NCBI GenBank assembly: GCA_015231615.1
Contig: JADGBE010000009.1
Location: forward strand, 1-64,000
Direction of reading: 5' to 3'
Source: Desulfamplus sp.
Lineage (GTDB): Bacteria > Desulfobacterota > Desulfobacteria > Desulfobacterales > Desulfobacteraceae
DNA length: 64,000 bases
A program made the position numbers and the translations under genes. How positions within the stretch are numbered: the stretch's first letter is position 1; each line of letters opens with the position of its first letter. The notes beneath the pieces were generated by a model. That model did no database searches, had not been told where the DNA came from, and was given only the letters and a program-made list of their open reading frames with translations. Of the stretch, positions 7,371-17,175 are shown piece by piece.

Positions 7371-8792
7371 ATGCAAGACGATCAAAATAGAAAACATATT
7401 TTAGAATTGACCGCTAAAGCAGACAAGCTACAATCCCAGAAAGAGATGCTCCTAAAAGAGCTAAACAAAACTGAGGAGGCTTTGCAGACAACTGTCAATA
7501 TGTATTCGCGTTATCTTCCCCCCATATTAGACTATATACAAGATCAGAATAGTTCTTTTACAGCATCATTAAAGCAACTTAGCACAGCAATAAAAAATGG
7601 TGATCCAAAATCAAAAATAGAGCAGCTTTTGACGCGTGTTCAGACTGATATGTTAAAAGATACAAATGAACCTACAGGGCAGAAAGGCAAAACATCATTT
7701 CTTTCTGGTCTTTTTAAGAGTGCTGAAAATGGTGGAGATTATCTTGAAAATCTTAAAAAGGGCTATATTGATCTTGTAAATTCACTGAAAGAGACCATTG
7801 ACTCTGCCTACACACCAAAACTAAATCAAATTGCAGCATCTATTCAATCTGCTGATAATCTTGATACAATAACAAAGTTAAGAGATGAACTCTTTGCTTT
7901 GATACAGCAATATATCTATAATTTAGGGGCTGATAGAGAGAAGATAACAGCTTTTGTAAAAGAGATTGTAAAGAGAATTCTTCAAATTGAAGCTGGTATT
8001 AATAACTCATACGAACATACAAACAGCTCTGTTCAATCAAGTGAGGAGTTTGGAAATCTTTTAAACCGCGAAATAGGAGGGCTTAAAAATAGTGTTAATG
8101 TTTCAGAACGACTTGAAGACCTCAAAAACCATGTATCTCAAACGCTTTCATCTATTGAAATTGCACTAAAAGAGAAAAATGCCAAGGATAAAGCTGTTAA
8201 AATAATGTCTGAAAAGAGCAGAACGGATTTTCAGGCAGGATTTTCTAAATTGAAAAAAGAGTTGGATCAAGCAATTAAACACTCTAAAGACCTTGAGACT
8301 AAGCTAAATCAAGACCCATTAACAAAAGTTTATAATAGAAGGGCATATATTAAACGCATCTCAAATGAGATGGATAGATTTCTAAGGTATCAGAATATCT
8401 TTTCAATTCTTGTCCTTGATATTGATTTTTTTAAAAAGGTGAATGACACTTATGGTCATGCAATTGGAGATAAATGTCTTCAGGAGATTACAAAACGAAC
8501 CGCCCCTGTTCTTCGCTCAAACGATATGCTTGCCCGATATGGTGGAGAGGAGTTTGTTGTTGTAATGCCAGAAACTCCGGGAGATGGGGCAATGGTTGTT
8601 GCAGAGAAAATAAGGACAAGTATTGAGAAGATCGAATTTATATATAAAAATGATACTATAAAAATGACTGTAAGTATAGGTGTCTCCCAAGTGAGAAATG
8701 GTGATAAATCCCATGAAACTGTTTTTGAAAGAGCAGATGCCGCACTTTACAAGGCAAAAAGTGAAGGCAGAAATAGGGTTGCTATGGCTTAA
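7371..8792 (+). CDS. Diguanylate cyclase (GGDEF) with a long helical N-terminus
   Basis: A 473-residue protein with no signal peptide or membrane helix. Residues about 1-310 are predicted to be helical and coiled-coil (for example KADKLQSQKEMLLKELNKTEEAL). A GGDEF domain fills about 310-470, with the active-site loop intact as GGEEF (391-395) and an RxxD inhibitory site as RSND (382-385), so it should make cyclic di-GMP and be product-inhibited. No recognised sensor domain is visible; the helical part probably mediates dimerisation or protein contacts. The PPi-phosphofructokinase gene starts 38 bases downstream on the same strand, suggesting co-transcription, though no functional link is known. 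Confidence 0.9.
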   Translation: MQDDQNRKHILELTAKADKLQSQKEMLLKELNKTEEALQTTVNMYSRYLPPILDYIQDQNSSFTASLKQLSTAIKNGDPKSKIEQLLTRVQTDMLKDTNEPTGQKGKTSFLSGLFKSAENGGDYLENLKKGYIDLVNSLKETIDSAYTPKLNQIAASIQSADNLDTITKLRDELFALIQQYIYNLGADREKITAFVKEIVKRILQIEAGINNSYEHTNSSVQSSEEFGNLLNREIGGLKNSVNVSERLEDLKNHVSQTLSSIEIALKEKNAKDKAVKIMSEKSRTDFQAGFSKLKKELDQAIKHSKDLETKLNQDPLTKVYNRRAYIKRISNEMDRFLRYQNIFSILVLDIDFFKKVNDTYGHAIGDKCLQEITKRTAPVLRSNDMLARYGGEEFVVVMPETPGDGAMVVAEKIRTSIEKIEFIYKNDTIKMTVSIGVSQVRNGDKSHETVFERADAALYKAKSEGRNRVAMA

Positions 8793-8830
8793 TGGGGGAT
8801 AGATAAAATGAACACGGAGCAAAAAAATAA

Positions 8831-11005
8831 ATGATAATGTCTGAAAACATCTCAATTGAGACTCTTTTAAAAAATCCAGAAATTGAGACCGCAATAGCTG
8901 ATATTAACAGCGAAACCCTTGATAGACGAGAATTTATTCCACAAATATGCAAAGTTTTTTCAAATAAGTTTATATCACTTGAAAATCAACCTCAATACCG
9001 ATTTCCCATCAATCGTGAAGCTGAAAAACAGTTACCAGATATAATTTATAACAGTGTTCAAAAATTAGTTGCTGGTGATTCAGATAGTAAAGACAGACAG
9101 AATTTTTTTCTAAAAAATCGCAATATTGGAATTGTCTTTTCAGGTGGACCCGCCCCGGGCGGACACAATGTTATTGCTGGAATTTTTGATGCTGCAAAAG
9201 AAGCCAATCCTGAATCAAAGATATTTGGATTTATATTAGGTCCTGAAGGGATTCTTGAAAACAGATATGTTGAGATAACAAAAGAGCTTGTGGATAAATA
9301 CCGAAACATGGGTGGATTCACAATGATAAAGACGGGACGCACTAAAATAGATTCTGCCCAAAAAATGGCACTCTCAAGGAAAACTTGTCAAGAGCTAAAC
9401 CTTGATGCCCTTGTGATTATTGGTGGGGACGACTCAAACACCAATGCAGCATTTCTTGCCCAAGAGCTAAAGCCTTATGGAATACAGGTTATTGGTATCC
9501 CAAAAACAATTGATGGAGATATTCAAATTAGAACAGAAGATGGAGAGACGCTTTGTGCTATCTCATTTGGATTTCATTCAGCAGCAAGAGCTTTTGCTCA
9601 AAATATTAGCAATCTTTGCACTGACGCAAGCTCTGATCTTAAATATTGGCACGTTTGCAAGGTGATGGGAAGAGTTGCAAGCCATCTTGCATTAGAAGTT
9701 GCTCTTCAAACTCATGCAAATTTGACGTTAATTGGTGAAGACCTTGCGGACTATGTTGATAATGACCGACTAAAAAAAGCCCAAGAAAAAGGAGAGATAG
9801 ACTACACAGCTTATGGTATGACATTACGTCATCTATCTCGCCTTATATGTGATGCTATTGTGAAGAGGGCAGCAAAGGGTAAAAATTATGGAGTTCTTGT
9901 TATCCCTGAAGGTGTTCTTGAGTTTATCAATGAAATTCAGATATTTATTATAAAACTTAGCACAATTATTGGTCAATATAATCAGATTCACGACCTTGAT
10001 TTCCATACAACCTTTCACTCTCTTGATGCTAAACTTGAATACTTACGCCGTCTTTTTAGGGGAATTACAGAGAAGCAGGCATCTCCTATCTGGAACGCAA
10101 GAGATGATGAACTTTTTAATGATCTCCCATCATTTTTTCAAGAAGGGCTTTTAGTTGAAAGAGATACTCACGGAAATTTCCAATTTTCACAGGTAAATAC
10201 AGAAAAAATTATAATGGATATGGCGGGAGACTACCTTCATATTCTAAAGGAAAAAGGGGAGTATAAGATTGGAATAGAGGATAAAAGATTTGATTATATC
10301 ATGGAGAGGGCAAATCTTGATCCCGCACTTATTGGAATGACGATTTTTAGAAATTACCAAAAAGATGATTTAAAGGATTATAAAGGGGTATCTGATAGAA
10401 AAAATTATAGTAAAGATCACGATAAAACAGATTCTATACCCAAAGATAACCATCGCTATTACCTAATAAAAAAGAATATAATATCTGTAAAAACTTTAAA
10501 ACAGGCTTTAGTAAATAGCGGAGTGATAACTGATGATGATAAAGTGCCAGCCCCAATTTTAGAGATATTCAAAAAATCAGTACCAAATTTTAAAATACAG
10601 AGCCATTTTTATGGATATGACGGCAGAGGTAGCAACCCCACCAAATTTGACTGTAACTACACCTACAACTTAGGATTGACAGCATTTTCCCTTATTGCAA
10701 ATGGCGTTACAGGACAGATGGCAGTAATCAAAAATTTAGAGCATGATTCAGATAAATGGGAGCCTCTTGGAGTTCCGATTGCAAGGCTTATGCACCTTGA
10801 AGAGAGAAAAGGTAAACTTGCTCTTGTTATGGAGAAAAATGTTGTTGATACCAATTCCAACGCATTTCGCATCGCTAAGGCTATGAAGGATAAATGGCTT
10901 GCTGCTGAACATGGTGAAGATCATTATCGGCAACCCGGACCAGTGAGATTCCAAGGTAAAAGTGAAGAGGATAAACCATTGACGCTTGTTCTTAACTCTA
11001 TCTGA
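8831..11005 (+). CDS. pfp: Pyrophosphate-dependent phosphofructokinase, long form
   Basis: A 724-residue protein of the long PPi-phosphofructokinase group, catalysing reversible phosphorylation of fructose 6-phosphate with pyrophosphate in glycolysis and gluconeogenesis. Diagnostic motifs are GGPAPGGHN (near residue 105), GGDDSNTN (near 197; the second Asp marks PPi rather than ATP use) and PKTIDGD (near 223; ATP enzymes have PKTIDND). It is longer than the 540-570 residues common for the group. Part of the excess is a Lys/Asp/Asn-rich stretch at about 513-541 (around DRKNYSKDHDKTDS), similar to inserts in other proteins here. GGAG lies eleven bases before the ATG at 8831; a second ATG follows two codons later. 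It is followed by hairpins at 11087 and 11219. Confidence 0.88.
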   Translation: MIMSENISIETLLKNPEIETAIADINSETLDRREFIPQICKVFSNKFISLENQPQYRFPINREAEKQLPDIIYNSVQKLVAGDSDSKDRQNFFLKNRNIGIVFSGGPAPGGHNVIAGIFDAAKEANPESKIFGFILGPEGILENRYVEITKELVDKYRNMGGFTMIKTGRTKIDSAQKMALSRKTCQELNLDALVIIGGDDSNTNAAFLAQELKPYGIQVIGIPKTIDGDIQIRTEDGETLCAISFGFHSAARAFAQNISNLCTDASSDLKYWHVCKVMGRVASHLALEVALQTHANLTLIGEDLADYVDNDRLKKAQEKGEIDYTAYGMTLRHLSRLICDAIVKRAAKGKNYGVLVIPEGVLEFINEIQIFIIKLSTIIGQYNQIHDLDFHTTFHSLDAKLEYLRRLFRGITEKQASPIWNARDDELFNDLPSFFQEGLLVERDTHGNFQFSQVNTEKIIMDMAGDYLHILKEKGEYKIGIEDKRFDYIMERANLDPALIGMTIFRNYQKDDLKDYKGVSDRKNYSKDHDKTDSIPKDNHRYYLIKKNIISVKTLKQALVNSGVITDDDKVPAPILEIFKKSVPNFKIQSHFYGYDGRGSNPTKFDCNYTYNLGLTAFSLIANGVTGQMAVIKNLEHDSDKWEPLGVPIARLMHLEERKGKLALVMEKNVVDTNSNAFRIAKAMKDKWLAAEHGEDHYRQPGPVRFQGKSEEDKPLTLVLNSI

Positions 11006-11086
11006 TATATTCTGGTAGTGTTCCAAAATTGTTTTTTAAAGATATTTCTTTACCAAATAACCAACCCAGCCAGTCAATAACAAAAA

Positions 11087-11123
11087 AAACGGAAACAAAC
11101 CCACCTTCTGTCCGTTTCCGTTT
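11087..11123 (-). terminator. Rho-independent terminator candidate for the chemoreceptor gene
   Basis: AAACGGAAAC (11087-11096) pairs with GTTTCCGTTT (11114-11123) over a 17-base loop. Read on the minus strand, the stem is followed by a run of T (complement of the A-run 11082-11089), as expected for termination of the leftward chemoreceptor gene. On the plus strand only a short TTT follows, so any effect on the phosphofructokinase gene is weaker. Confidence 0.6.
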
Positions 11124-11150
11124 AACTTACCCTTTATTAAATTTCTAAAA

Positions 11151-11169
11151 CCACGTCCTATGGGCGTGG
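11151..11169. repeat. Small hairpin resembling an IS200/IS605-type end
   Basis: CCACGTCC-TAT-GGGCGTGG forms an 8-bp stem (one G-T pair) with a 3-base loop, preceded by TTTCTAAAA and followed by ATAGGTCGATTCAAGCGA. Hairpins of this form, with CCACG..CGTGG stems and a nearby GATTCAAGC, are familiar near the ends of IS200/IS605-like elements. No transposase gene is adjacent, so this may be a solitary remnant. Assignment is from memory of such ends. Confidence 0.35.
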
Positions 11170-11218
11170 ATAGGTCGATTCAAGCGATTTTTTATTTAGC
11201 CCACTTTAGTGAACTTTC

Positions 11219-11260
11219 TTATAGCTATAGCCGGCGATTTATTGCCGGCTATAGCTATAA
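11219..11260. repeat. Perfect 17-bp stem hairpin downstream of the chemoreceptor gene
   Basis: TTATAGCTATAGCCGGC (11219-11235) is exactly repeated in reverse complement at 11244-11260 around the loop GATTTATT. It starts 14 bases after the chemoreceptor stop codon. It may act as a terminator, a 3'-end stabiliser or a mobile palindromic repeat. No second copy was seen in the window. Confidence 0.75.
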
Positions 11261-11273
11261 AATTAACTTGTTA

Positions 11274-13661
11274 TCAAAAATTTGTAAAATCATCGTCATC
11301 ATCAAAAGGAATAACCTGATCAGATCTTACTTCCCCCTTTTTAGAGGATGCCATTGGTTTTGATTTCCCGCCACCAATATGCCCATGAGTTAAAGCACCG
11401 TATGTTGTATGACCAATTGTCCTCATTGATTTAGATTTAGGCTTATAGGAAGATACATTCTTCATTCTGCGATTACCAGCAGCCGCCATATTTCCCTCAA
11501 CAAGTCCAACCAACTCATTTACAAAATCATTCATGGTTTCAGCTTGAGCATTCATCTCCTCAGATGCACTTGCAGACTCTTCTGCATTTGCAGCATTTTG
11601 CTGAATAACTTTGTCCATCTCAGAAACTGCAATATTTACCTGTTCAATGCCTGTTGATTGCTCTCTTGATGCTGCTGCTATCTCTCCTACAAGTTCTCCT
11701 ACCTTCACTGAAGTTGTAGCAACTTGCGTAAATGCTTCGCTCGTCTTTTTCACAAGGCTTGATCCGTCTCTGACCTTAGTTACAGTGCCTTCGATAAGGT
11801 TTGCTGTATTTTTAGCAGCCTCAGCAGAACGCATGGCAAGATTTCTTACTTCTTCTGCAACAACTGCAAATCCAGCACCAGCTTCACCTGCCCTTGCAGC
11901 TTCAACAGCAGCATTTAATGCAAGAAGATTTGTCTGGAAAGCAATCTCATCAATTGTCTTGATAATTTTTGAAGTGTCATCACTTGCCTTAGAAATCTCC
12001 TCCATTGAGGTTGTCAGGTGATTCATGGACTGATTTGCCTTTGCAACCACTGTATTGGTCTCTTTCATCAAGAGATCAGCTTGGGCGGCATTTTCAGAGT
12101 TCTGTTTAGTCATAGAAGACATCTCTTCCAATGAAGATGAGGTCTCCTCAATTGATGCAGCCTGCTGTGATGAACCTTCTGCCAATGACTGACTTGCAGA
12201 TGATACTTGACCAGACGCTGAGGCTACCTGCTGACTTCCAAGTGTCAACCCTTCAATCACCCGTCTGATTGGTCCGGTAATACTAACTGTAATATAGAAT
12301 GCAAGGAAAACACCGACAACTAATGCAATCACAAGACCGATTATCATAATTGTTGATGAACGGTTAAGTGAATCCATAGCCCCTTTAGCAATACTTGTAG
12401 TCTGATCCATTCCTGCATCAGCAAGCTCTGCACATGCTTTGAGTAGCTCATTTCCAAAGGCTGTGCGTTTAACGCCTATATCTTGAAGTTTTGTCCAATC
12501 ATCAAGCAACTTTAACATTACCTGCTGATATGCTTTGCCAGCCTGCTCCACAGCAGTTATCTGATCAAGATTCACCTGATTACGCGTGATTTCACGAAGT
12601 TGTTTTAGTTTTTCATCAATCTTAGCAAAATTCTTTTCGCCCTCCATCATTATCTTTGGATCGCGTTTAACCTGAGACAAGTTGGCTTTAATAATGATAT
12701 CGTTTCCCAAATCAACTACATCATTTGTTAGACTAATCTTTAAGTTGCGTTCTATCATATCTTTGGTCAATTTTGCCTGCTGACCATCAAGGAAATCTTT
12801 GCAGTTGACTACATAAATTGAAGCATTTTTATCCATATCAGCTCTTGTCTGGGCAAGAATAGAAGCGTCAGCAGAAACACCTTTCTTAGATTCACGCAAA
12901 AATAATTTCATTGCATCTTGATATGCTGATGCACCATTTACAATATTATCCATGCGTTTATTATCATCTTCGCTTCTGATAATTTTTCTAAGTGATTCGA
13001 TAATAGGCTTTACGCTATCAAGTTTATCAACAGCTTTTTGCATCAATTCAGGCTCATTATCGGCTTGTGCCTTAAAATTTGCAGCTCTAACATCAGAGCC
13101 AGTTTCAACAAGGGTAATTACAGACGCTATCTTTTCTTGCCTCTCTTTTAAATCTGATTTAAAAGCAACGTTCTGAGATTCAAGAAATCTGTAACCGTTC
13201 TCCATATAGACAGCAGCACTGCCTTCTAATGCTGTTCTGCCTGATTGCAAGGCGGTTATGAACTCTTTTGTAGAGTCCATAGCATCTTTGTATTGATCTC
13301 TTGCAGATTTAATAACAGCAAGGTGGTCATCTAATTTTTCAAGATGAATGGCACTCTTTGAAAGCTCATCTCCTTTAGCAATGGCAGTGTCTAAATTTTT
13401 TATCTCTGATTGAGCATCTTTATAAAAATTATCTCCTTCAGTAAAACCATAGCCTCTCATGGCATACATGAGCCTGCTTGCTGCATTGTCTATCTCTGAG
13501 GCAATATCAACTTCTGGAACATACTCATTTGCAAGTTTTGTGGCATCTACAGATACACCTCTCATATTGATAACTGCCATTCCTCCGAGCAGCATCGCAA
13601 TAATGATTAAACTTCCAAAACCCAACCCTATTTTAGTTCCGAGTTTCATGTTGCTGAACAT
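11274..13661 (-). CDS. Methyl-accepting chemotaxis protein
   Basis: A 795-residue chemoreceptor. A first membrane helix (about 10-30), a large all-helical periplasmic sensor (about 31-435, possibly of the helical bimodular type), a second membrane helix ([20 protein letters not shown]), a HAMP linker and a cytoplasmic signalling domain follow in order. The signalling hairpin tip has [18 protein letters not shown] and [16 protein letters not shown], the kinase-contact region. The C-terminus ends in a basic stretch followed by [12 protein letters not shown], an acidic tail like those of other delta-group receptors, possibly a docking site for adaptation enzymes. AGGAG lies before the ATG. No che genes are nearby, so it signals to a cluster elsewhere; the ligand is unknown. 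Confidence 0.95.
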   Translation of the reverse strand: MFSNMKLGTKIGLGFGSLIIIAMLLGGMAVINMRGVSVDATKLANEYVPEVDIASEIDNAASRLMYAMRGYGFTEGDNFYKDAQSEIKNLDTAIAKGDELSKSAIHLEKLDDHLAVIKSARDQYKDAMDSTKEFITALQSGRTALEGSAAVYMENGYRFLESQNVAFKSDLKERQEKIASVITLVETGSDVRAANFKAQADNEPELMQKAVDKLDSVKPIIESLRKIIRSEDDNKRMDNIVNGASAYQDAMKLFLRESKKGVSADASILAQTRADMDKNASIYVVNCKDFLDGQQAKLTKDMIERNLKISLTNDVVDLGNDIIIKANLSQVKRDPKIMMEGEKNFAKIDEKLKQLREITRNQVNLDQITAVEQAGKAYQQVMLKLLDDWTKLQDIGVKRTAFGNELLKACAELADAGMDQTTSIAKGAMDSLNRSSTIMIIGLVIALVVGVFLAFYITVSITGPIRRVIEGLTLGSQQVASASGQVSSASQSLAEGSSQQAASIEETSSSLEEMSSMTKQNSENAAQADLLMKETNTVVAKANQSMNHLTTSMEEISKASDDTSKIIKTIDEIAFQTNLLALNAAVEAARAGEAGAGFAVVAEEVRNLAMRSAEAAKNTANLIEGTVTKVRDGSSLVKKTSEAFTQVATTSVKVGELVGEIAAASREQSTGIEQVNIAVSEMDKVIQQNAANAEESASASEEMNAQAETMNDFVNELVGLVEGNMAAAGNRRMKNVSSYKPKSKSMRTIGHTTYGALTHGHIGGGKSKPMASSKKGEVRSDQVIPFDDDDDFTNF

Positions 13662-13717
13662 AATTTTTCTCCTTTAAATTTATAAATTAATCTAATGTTT
13701 TTGTATTTTAGTAAAAT

Positions 13718-14104
13718 TTACCACATTAAGCTAACAGAATAATTATTAAAAACAGAATCACAACTTACCAAAGTAGCATTCTCTGTATTTGCCTGAGCTA
13801 TAAGCAAACGGTCAAAAGGGTCTTTATGATAAGACGGCAATTTTTCTAAAGCCAGAATATGTTCCAATATTATAGGTAATATTTTTATCTTATTGATTTT
13901 ATTCTGACTTCCTATAAGTTCTTCCAAAGGCAAACTCAGTTTCATTTTTCCTAACTGAGATTTGATTTGCATTTCCCACACACTTGCTACACTTATTATT
14001 AGAGTGTTTTCCTTATTTTGACAAGATGCCAGCACTTTTGAAGGTAGTTTCGATGGTTCACTATCCCACCAGATGAATGTGTGTGTATCCAGCAATAACT
14101 TCAT
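13718..14104 (-). CDS. PIN-domain toxin (VapC-like, Sll0205-type)
   Basis: A PIN-domain protein beginning MKLLLDTHTFIWW, with SVASVWEMQIKSQLGK in the middle and DPFDRLLIAQA followed by LVSCDSVF near the end. These carry the Asp/Glu residues of the metal site and match the PIN subfamily typified by Sll0205. I chose the ATG at 14104 because it overlaps the antitoxin stop as ATGA; an in-frame ATG 15 bases upstream would lie inside the antitoxin. Toxins of this family are ribonucleases held inactive by their antitoxin. The gene lies between the chemoreceptor and an MFS transporter with no evident link to either. Confidence 0.88.
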   Translation of the reverse strand: MKLLLDTHTFIWWDSEPSKLPSKVLASCQNKENTLIISVASVWEMQIKSQLGKMKLSLPLEELIGSQNKINKIKILPIILEHILALEKLPSYHKDPFDRLLIAQANTENATLVSCDSVFNNYSVSLMW

Positions 14105-14334
14105 GAGTGTTCCGTCCAAAATGATTCTGGTAAAGGCTCATCAAAGTCTTCGCTTGTCCATATTACGCCTTTATGTAGCCCAGCCTGACGAGATATTGAA
14201 TTTGCCATAGGTGTGAGGCGAGCAAGGGGGATATTATTCTCTGTAAAAATAATTTCTGTCCCCTCAAGTGCTATTAATAGCAAATCATTTATATTGGTTT
14301 GTATATCTTTTATGTTAATCATCTTAGTTAGCAT
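14101..14334 (-). CDS. Antitoxin of the PIN toxin pair (Phd/YefM-like)
   Basis: A 77-residue protein with MINIKDIQTNINDLLLIALEGTEIIFTENNIPLARLTPM. This is the short strand-helix-strand pattern of Phd/YefM-type antitoxins that pair with Sll0205-type PIN toxins (VxxAKxxLxxLL...GEEVIIxxxGxPVARL). The C-terminal part (WTSEDFDEPLPESFW) is the acidic, Trp-containing toxin-binding tail seen in that group. Its stop codon overlaps the toxin start by four bases. The start is ATG at 14334 with AGGAGG upstream; an alternative ATG lies four codons in. Confidence 0.85.
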   Translation of the reverse strand: MLTKMINIKDIQTNINDLLLIALEGTEIIFTENNIPLARLTPMANSISRQAGLHKGVIWTSEDFDEPLPESFWTEHS

Positions 14335-14473
14335 AAGTTCCTCCTAAAACTAATAGAAATATTCATAAAAAATTGATTTAGGAATTACCTTTACACTTTC
14401 AAAAATTTTTTTCAACCTCAAAAATTTTTTCAACCTCAAAAAATAGCGGTATTCAAGGTATAAACAGATATGG

Positions 14474-15613
14474 TTATGAACTATGGCTATTATCAAACTT
14501 GACATACAGAATAATTATTCCGCCAGCAAGGGCAACAACCGAGCTTGCTAAAAAGATATATCCCTGAAAGTTATCGTAAAATATGCCGCCCAGTAAAAAA
14601 CCCGTCATAATGCCAGCACCGTAGGTTACAGCATTATTGACAGCCTGACCAAAAGTTGTTCCTTCTGGTGATAGTTTATCGATCGCAAGAATGCTTGCAA
14701 TATGAAATGAAGCGTAGGTAAACGCATGGAGGAGTTGGGAGATGAGAATCATCGGAGCTATTGTCGCAGTAAAAAGAAGAAGCCACCTTAAACAGGCAGC
14801 CACAAAAGAAATAATAAGGACTGTTTTAAGACTAAATTTTGAAAATATCTTGTTGGAATAAACCATCACAGCAATTTCAGCAATTGACGCAACTGCCCAA
14901 GCAAATCCAATAAAGTTTGTGCTAAACCCAAGAGACTCTAAATAGATTGAAAAAAATCCATAATATGCACCATGACTTACTAACATCAAAAAAGCAGCAA
15001 ATAGAAAAAGAGATGTTTTAAAAGAGAAAAATGCTTTGAAATCTGACCATGACTGTCTAATTGCTGGTGAATAAGTTTTATCTGATTTTACAGATAGTTT
15101 AAGGGAGAGAAAAGATTGCACCACCATACCAGCGAAAATCAGAGGAATAATAATGGTTGTTGAATAGATAGAGAGAATCTTTCCCATAATAAGAGATACG
15201 ATAATGAAAGAGATAGTTCCCCAAACCCTTGATTTTCCATATTTTTTCTTATCCTTTCCAAGAATCTCCATAGCAAAGGCTTCAAGAAAGGCAATAAGTG
15301 GGGCATAAAAAACAGAGTAAATTGATAGAATAAGTAGTATTGGGAGAAATTTGTCTGTGAAGAAAAGAAGGGACCATAAAGCTGAAGCCATAACTGTGCA
15401 GATAACAAATATGGGTTTGCGGGCATTGAATCTGTCTGCTGCCATTGCCCAAAGAATAGGAAAGATCATAACTGCTGCGGTCTGAATTGAAGAGAGAATA
15501 CCTATCTGAAACCCTGAAAAACCAAGATGGTGACAAAATAGATTAAAAAAGGGCAGCACAATACCCCGAACAGCAAAATAGACAAAGTATTGAGTGCCCA
15601 GAAGGAATTTCAT
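14474..15613 (-). CDS. MFS transporter (MFS_1-like / HcaT-type)
   Basis: A 379-residue inner-membrane protein with about eleven to twelve hydrophobic segments. It begins MKFLLGTQYFVYFAVRGIVLP and has the GFSGFQIGILSSIQT segment and the DRFNARKP loop between helices 2 and 3, as in the MFS_1-like family that includes HcaT and the nucleoside:proton symporters. The second half repeats the six-helix pattern after a cytoplasmic loop (LSVKSDKTYSPAIRQSW). The substrate cannot be deduced. It lies downstream of korC on the same strand with a 33-bp palindrome between, so it is probably a separate unit. Confidence 0.85.
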   Translation of the reverse strand: MKFLLGTQYFVYFAVRGIVLPFFNLFCHHLGFSGFQIGILSSIQTAAVMIFPILWAMAADRFNARKPIFVICTVMASALWSLLFFTDKFLPILLILSIYSVFYAPLIAFLEAFAMEILGKDKKKYGKSRVWGTISFIIVSLIMGKILSIYSTTIIIPLIFAGMVVQSFLSLKLSVKSDKTYSPAIRQSWSDFKAFFSFKTSLFLFAAFLMLVSHGAYYGFFSIYLESLGFSTNFIGFAWAVASIAEIAVMVYSNKIFSKFSLKTVLIISFVAACLRWLLLFTATIAPMILISQLLHAFTYASFHIASILAIDKLSPEGTTFGQAVNNAVTYGAGIMTGFLLGGIFYDNFQGYIFLASSVVALAGGIIILYVKFDNSHSS

Positions 15614-15633
15614 AATGTAAAATGCCTTTTTGA

Positions 15634-15666
15634 AGATTTGACAACTTTTGAAAAGTTGTCAAATCT
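15634..15666. repeat. 33-bp palindromic repeat, family A copy 2
   Basis: Identical 15-bp arms to the copy at 4439, with loop TGA. It lies 39 bases beyond the korC stop and 20 bases upstream of the MFS start, so it may separate the two transcription units. Confidence 0.85.
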
Positions 15667-15705
15667 ATGCGGACAATATATACTAATAACGTGCAAAATC
15701 AGAAA

Positions 15706-16251
15706 CTACTCATTATACAAAGCCCCAAGCTCCATACCAAGCTCAAACGCATTTTGGTTCAACTCTATAAAATCTTTTGGAACAGTTGCCTTAATAACTT
15801 TCATAAGAGAGGTCGGCCTAACAAATTCAGTAATGCCAAGCAATGCTCCTAACATACAGATATTAAAAACAATTGGCTTTTTTATCTTCTCCATAACCAT
15901 ATCATACATCGGCACCTCAATCTGTCTTGCATCAACTTTTTTGGTAGTCTTAACAAATCGAGAGTCTGTAAGGACAAGACCACCGGGTCTGATAGTTGAG
16001 GAGTAGTTTATATAAGCCTCCTGAGTTAAACAGACCAAAATATTTGCCTGATTAACTTCAGGATAATAGATTGGCTGATTAGATATTATAACATCACTTC
16101 TTGTTGAGCCACCTCTTGCAGCAGCACCATAGCTTTGGGTTTGGGTTGCATTCATTCCTTCATGGATTACCGCAGCTTCAGCTAAAATTATTCCAGCCGT
16201 GATAACACCTTGACCACCTGACCCTGAAAAAACAAATCTGGTTCGCTTCAT
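15706..16251 (-). CDS. korC: 2-oxoacid:ferredoxin oxidoreductase, gamma subunit
   Basis: A 181-residue protein of the pyruvate/ketoisovalerate oxidoreductase gamma family. It begins KRTRFVFSGSGGQGVITAGIILAEAA and has ATQTQSYGAAARGGSTRSDVIIS, both hallmark segments that help bind coenzyme A and contact the other subunits. It is the last gene of korD-korA-korB-korC, 55 bases after korB, with AAGGAG before its ATG. With the other subunits it oxidises a 2-oxoacid, most likely 2-oxoglutarate, to the acyl-CoA and CO2 while reducing ferredoxin; the reverse reaction fixes CO2 in autotrophs. Substrate choice is inferred from the four-subunit arrangement and could be another 2-oxoacid. Confidence 0.9.
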   Translation of the reverse strand: MKRTRFVFSGSGGQGVITAGIILAEAAVIHEGMNATQTQSYGAAARGGSTRSDVIISNQPIYYPEVNQANILVCLTQEAYINYSSTIRPGGLVLTDSRFVKTTKKVDARQIEVPMYDMVMEKIKKPIVFNICMLGALLGITEFVRPTSLMKVIKATVPKDFIELNQNAFELGMELGALYNE

Positions 16252-16306
16252 TATTTATACTCCTTCATGGCTTTAGTTCTCTTTTTCATGGCGTTATTTA
16301 GCTCCT

Positions 16307-17173
16307 TTATTGCGTTACACAACTCTGCTGTATAAGAGGATTGACTAAAGGCTCTTCAGGTTTACCACTCTGACTTGCCTTCATAGCTCTCTGAACTATT
16401 TTATCATACTCTTCGCAATATTCAGGTGCATCAATATCAACAAAAATACCCCTTGGAATGAGCGTAGGGTCATTTTCTAAAGCCTTTGAACCAAGTTTTG
16501 CTGTTGTGTTCTTTTGAACCTCAAGCATCTGGGCTGCATCACCCTCTTTATTTTTACGTCCATAATGGGTAGGACACTGCGAAAGAATCTCAACCACAGA
16601 AAAACCTTTGTGTTGAATCGCTTTTTTTAAAATATCAATGCACTCTAACACATGATATGCAGTGCTTCTTGCCACAAATGAAGCTCCAGCCGCAATGGAA
16701 AGATCAACAACATCAAACTGATTATCAATAGTTGTGTATGGGGCAGTAGTTGCTTTTTTTCCAGGTCCTGAAAGTGGGGAATATTGACCACCTGTCATAC
16801 CATAAATTCGGTTATTCATAACAATTGCCGTAATATCAATGTTTCGTCTTGCTGCATGGATAAAGTGGTTTCCACCAATAGCTAAAGCATCGCCATCGCC
16901 CATTGGCACAATAAGTCTTAGCTCTGGTTTGCTAAGTTTAACACCTGTTGCAAATGCTAAGGCTCTTCCATGAAGTGTGTGCAGAGAGTGGAAATCAACA
17001 TATCCTGAAATACGGGCAGAACAGCCGATACCAGAGGTCATTACAATGCCGTTCTTATCAAGTCCTAACTCATCAACTGCTCTTAAAAGAGAGTTAAGAA
17101 TAATGCCGTGTCCACAGCCTGGACACCACATTTGAGGGAAATAACGTTGTCTTATGTAATCTTTTATTGCCAT
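16307..17173 (-). CDS. korB: 2-oxoacid:ferredoxin oxidoreductase, beta subunit (TPP-binding)
   Basis: A 288-residue thiamine pyrophosphate-binding subunit. CPGCGHGIILN near the N-terminus, GIGCSARISGYVDFHSLHTLHGRALAFATG, and the TPP/metal motif MGDGDALAIGGNHFIHAARRN with NNRIYGMTGGQ are all typical of KorB. It pairs with KorA, whose stop lies three bases upstream of this start; AGAGGGG provides the ribosome-binding site within the end of korA. The complex works in the cytoplasm with ferredoxin. Length is normal for the family. Confidence 0.93.
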   Translation of the reverse strand: MAIKDYIRQRYFPQMWCPGCGHGIILNSLLRAVDELGLDKNGIVMTSGIGCSARISGYVDFHSLHTLHGRALAFATGVKLSKPELRLIVPMGDGDALAIGGNHFIHAARRNIDITAIVMNNRIYGMTGGQYSPLSGPGKKATTAPYTTIDNQFDVVDLSIAAGASFVARSTAYHVLECIDILKKAIQHKGFSVVEILSQCPTHYGRKNKEGDAAQMLEVQKNTTAKLGSKALENDPTLIPRGIFVDIDAPEYCEEYDKIVQRAMKASQSGKPEEPLVNPLIQQSCVTQ

Positions 17174-17175
17174 TT

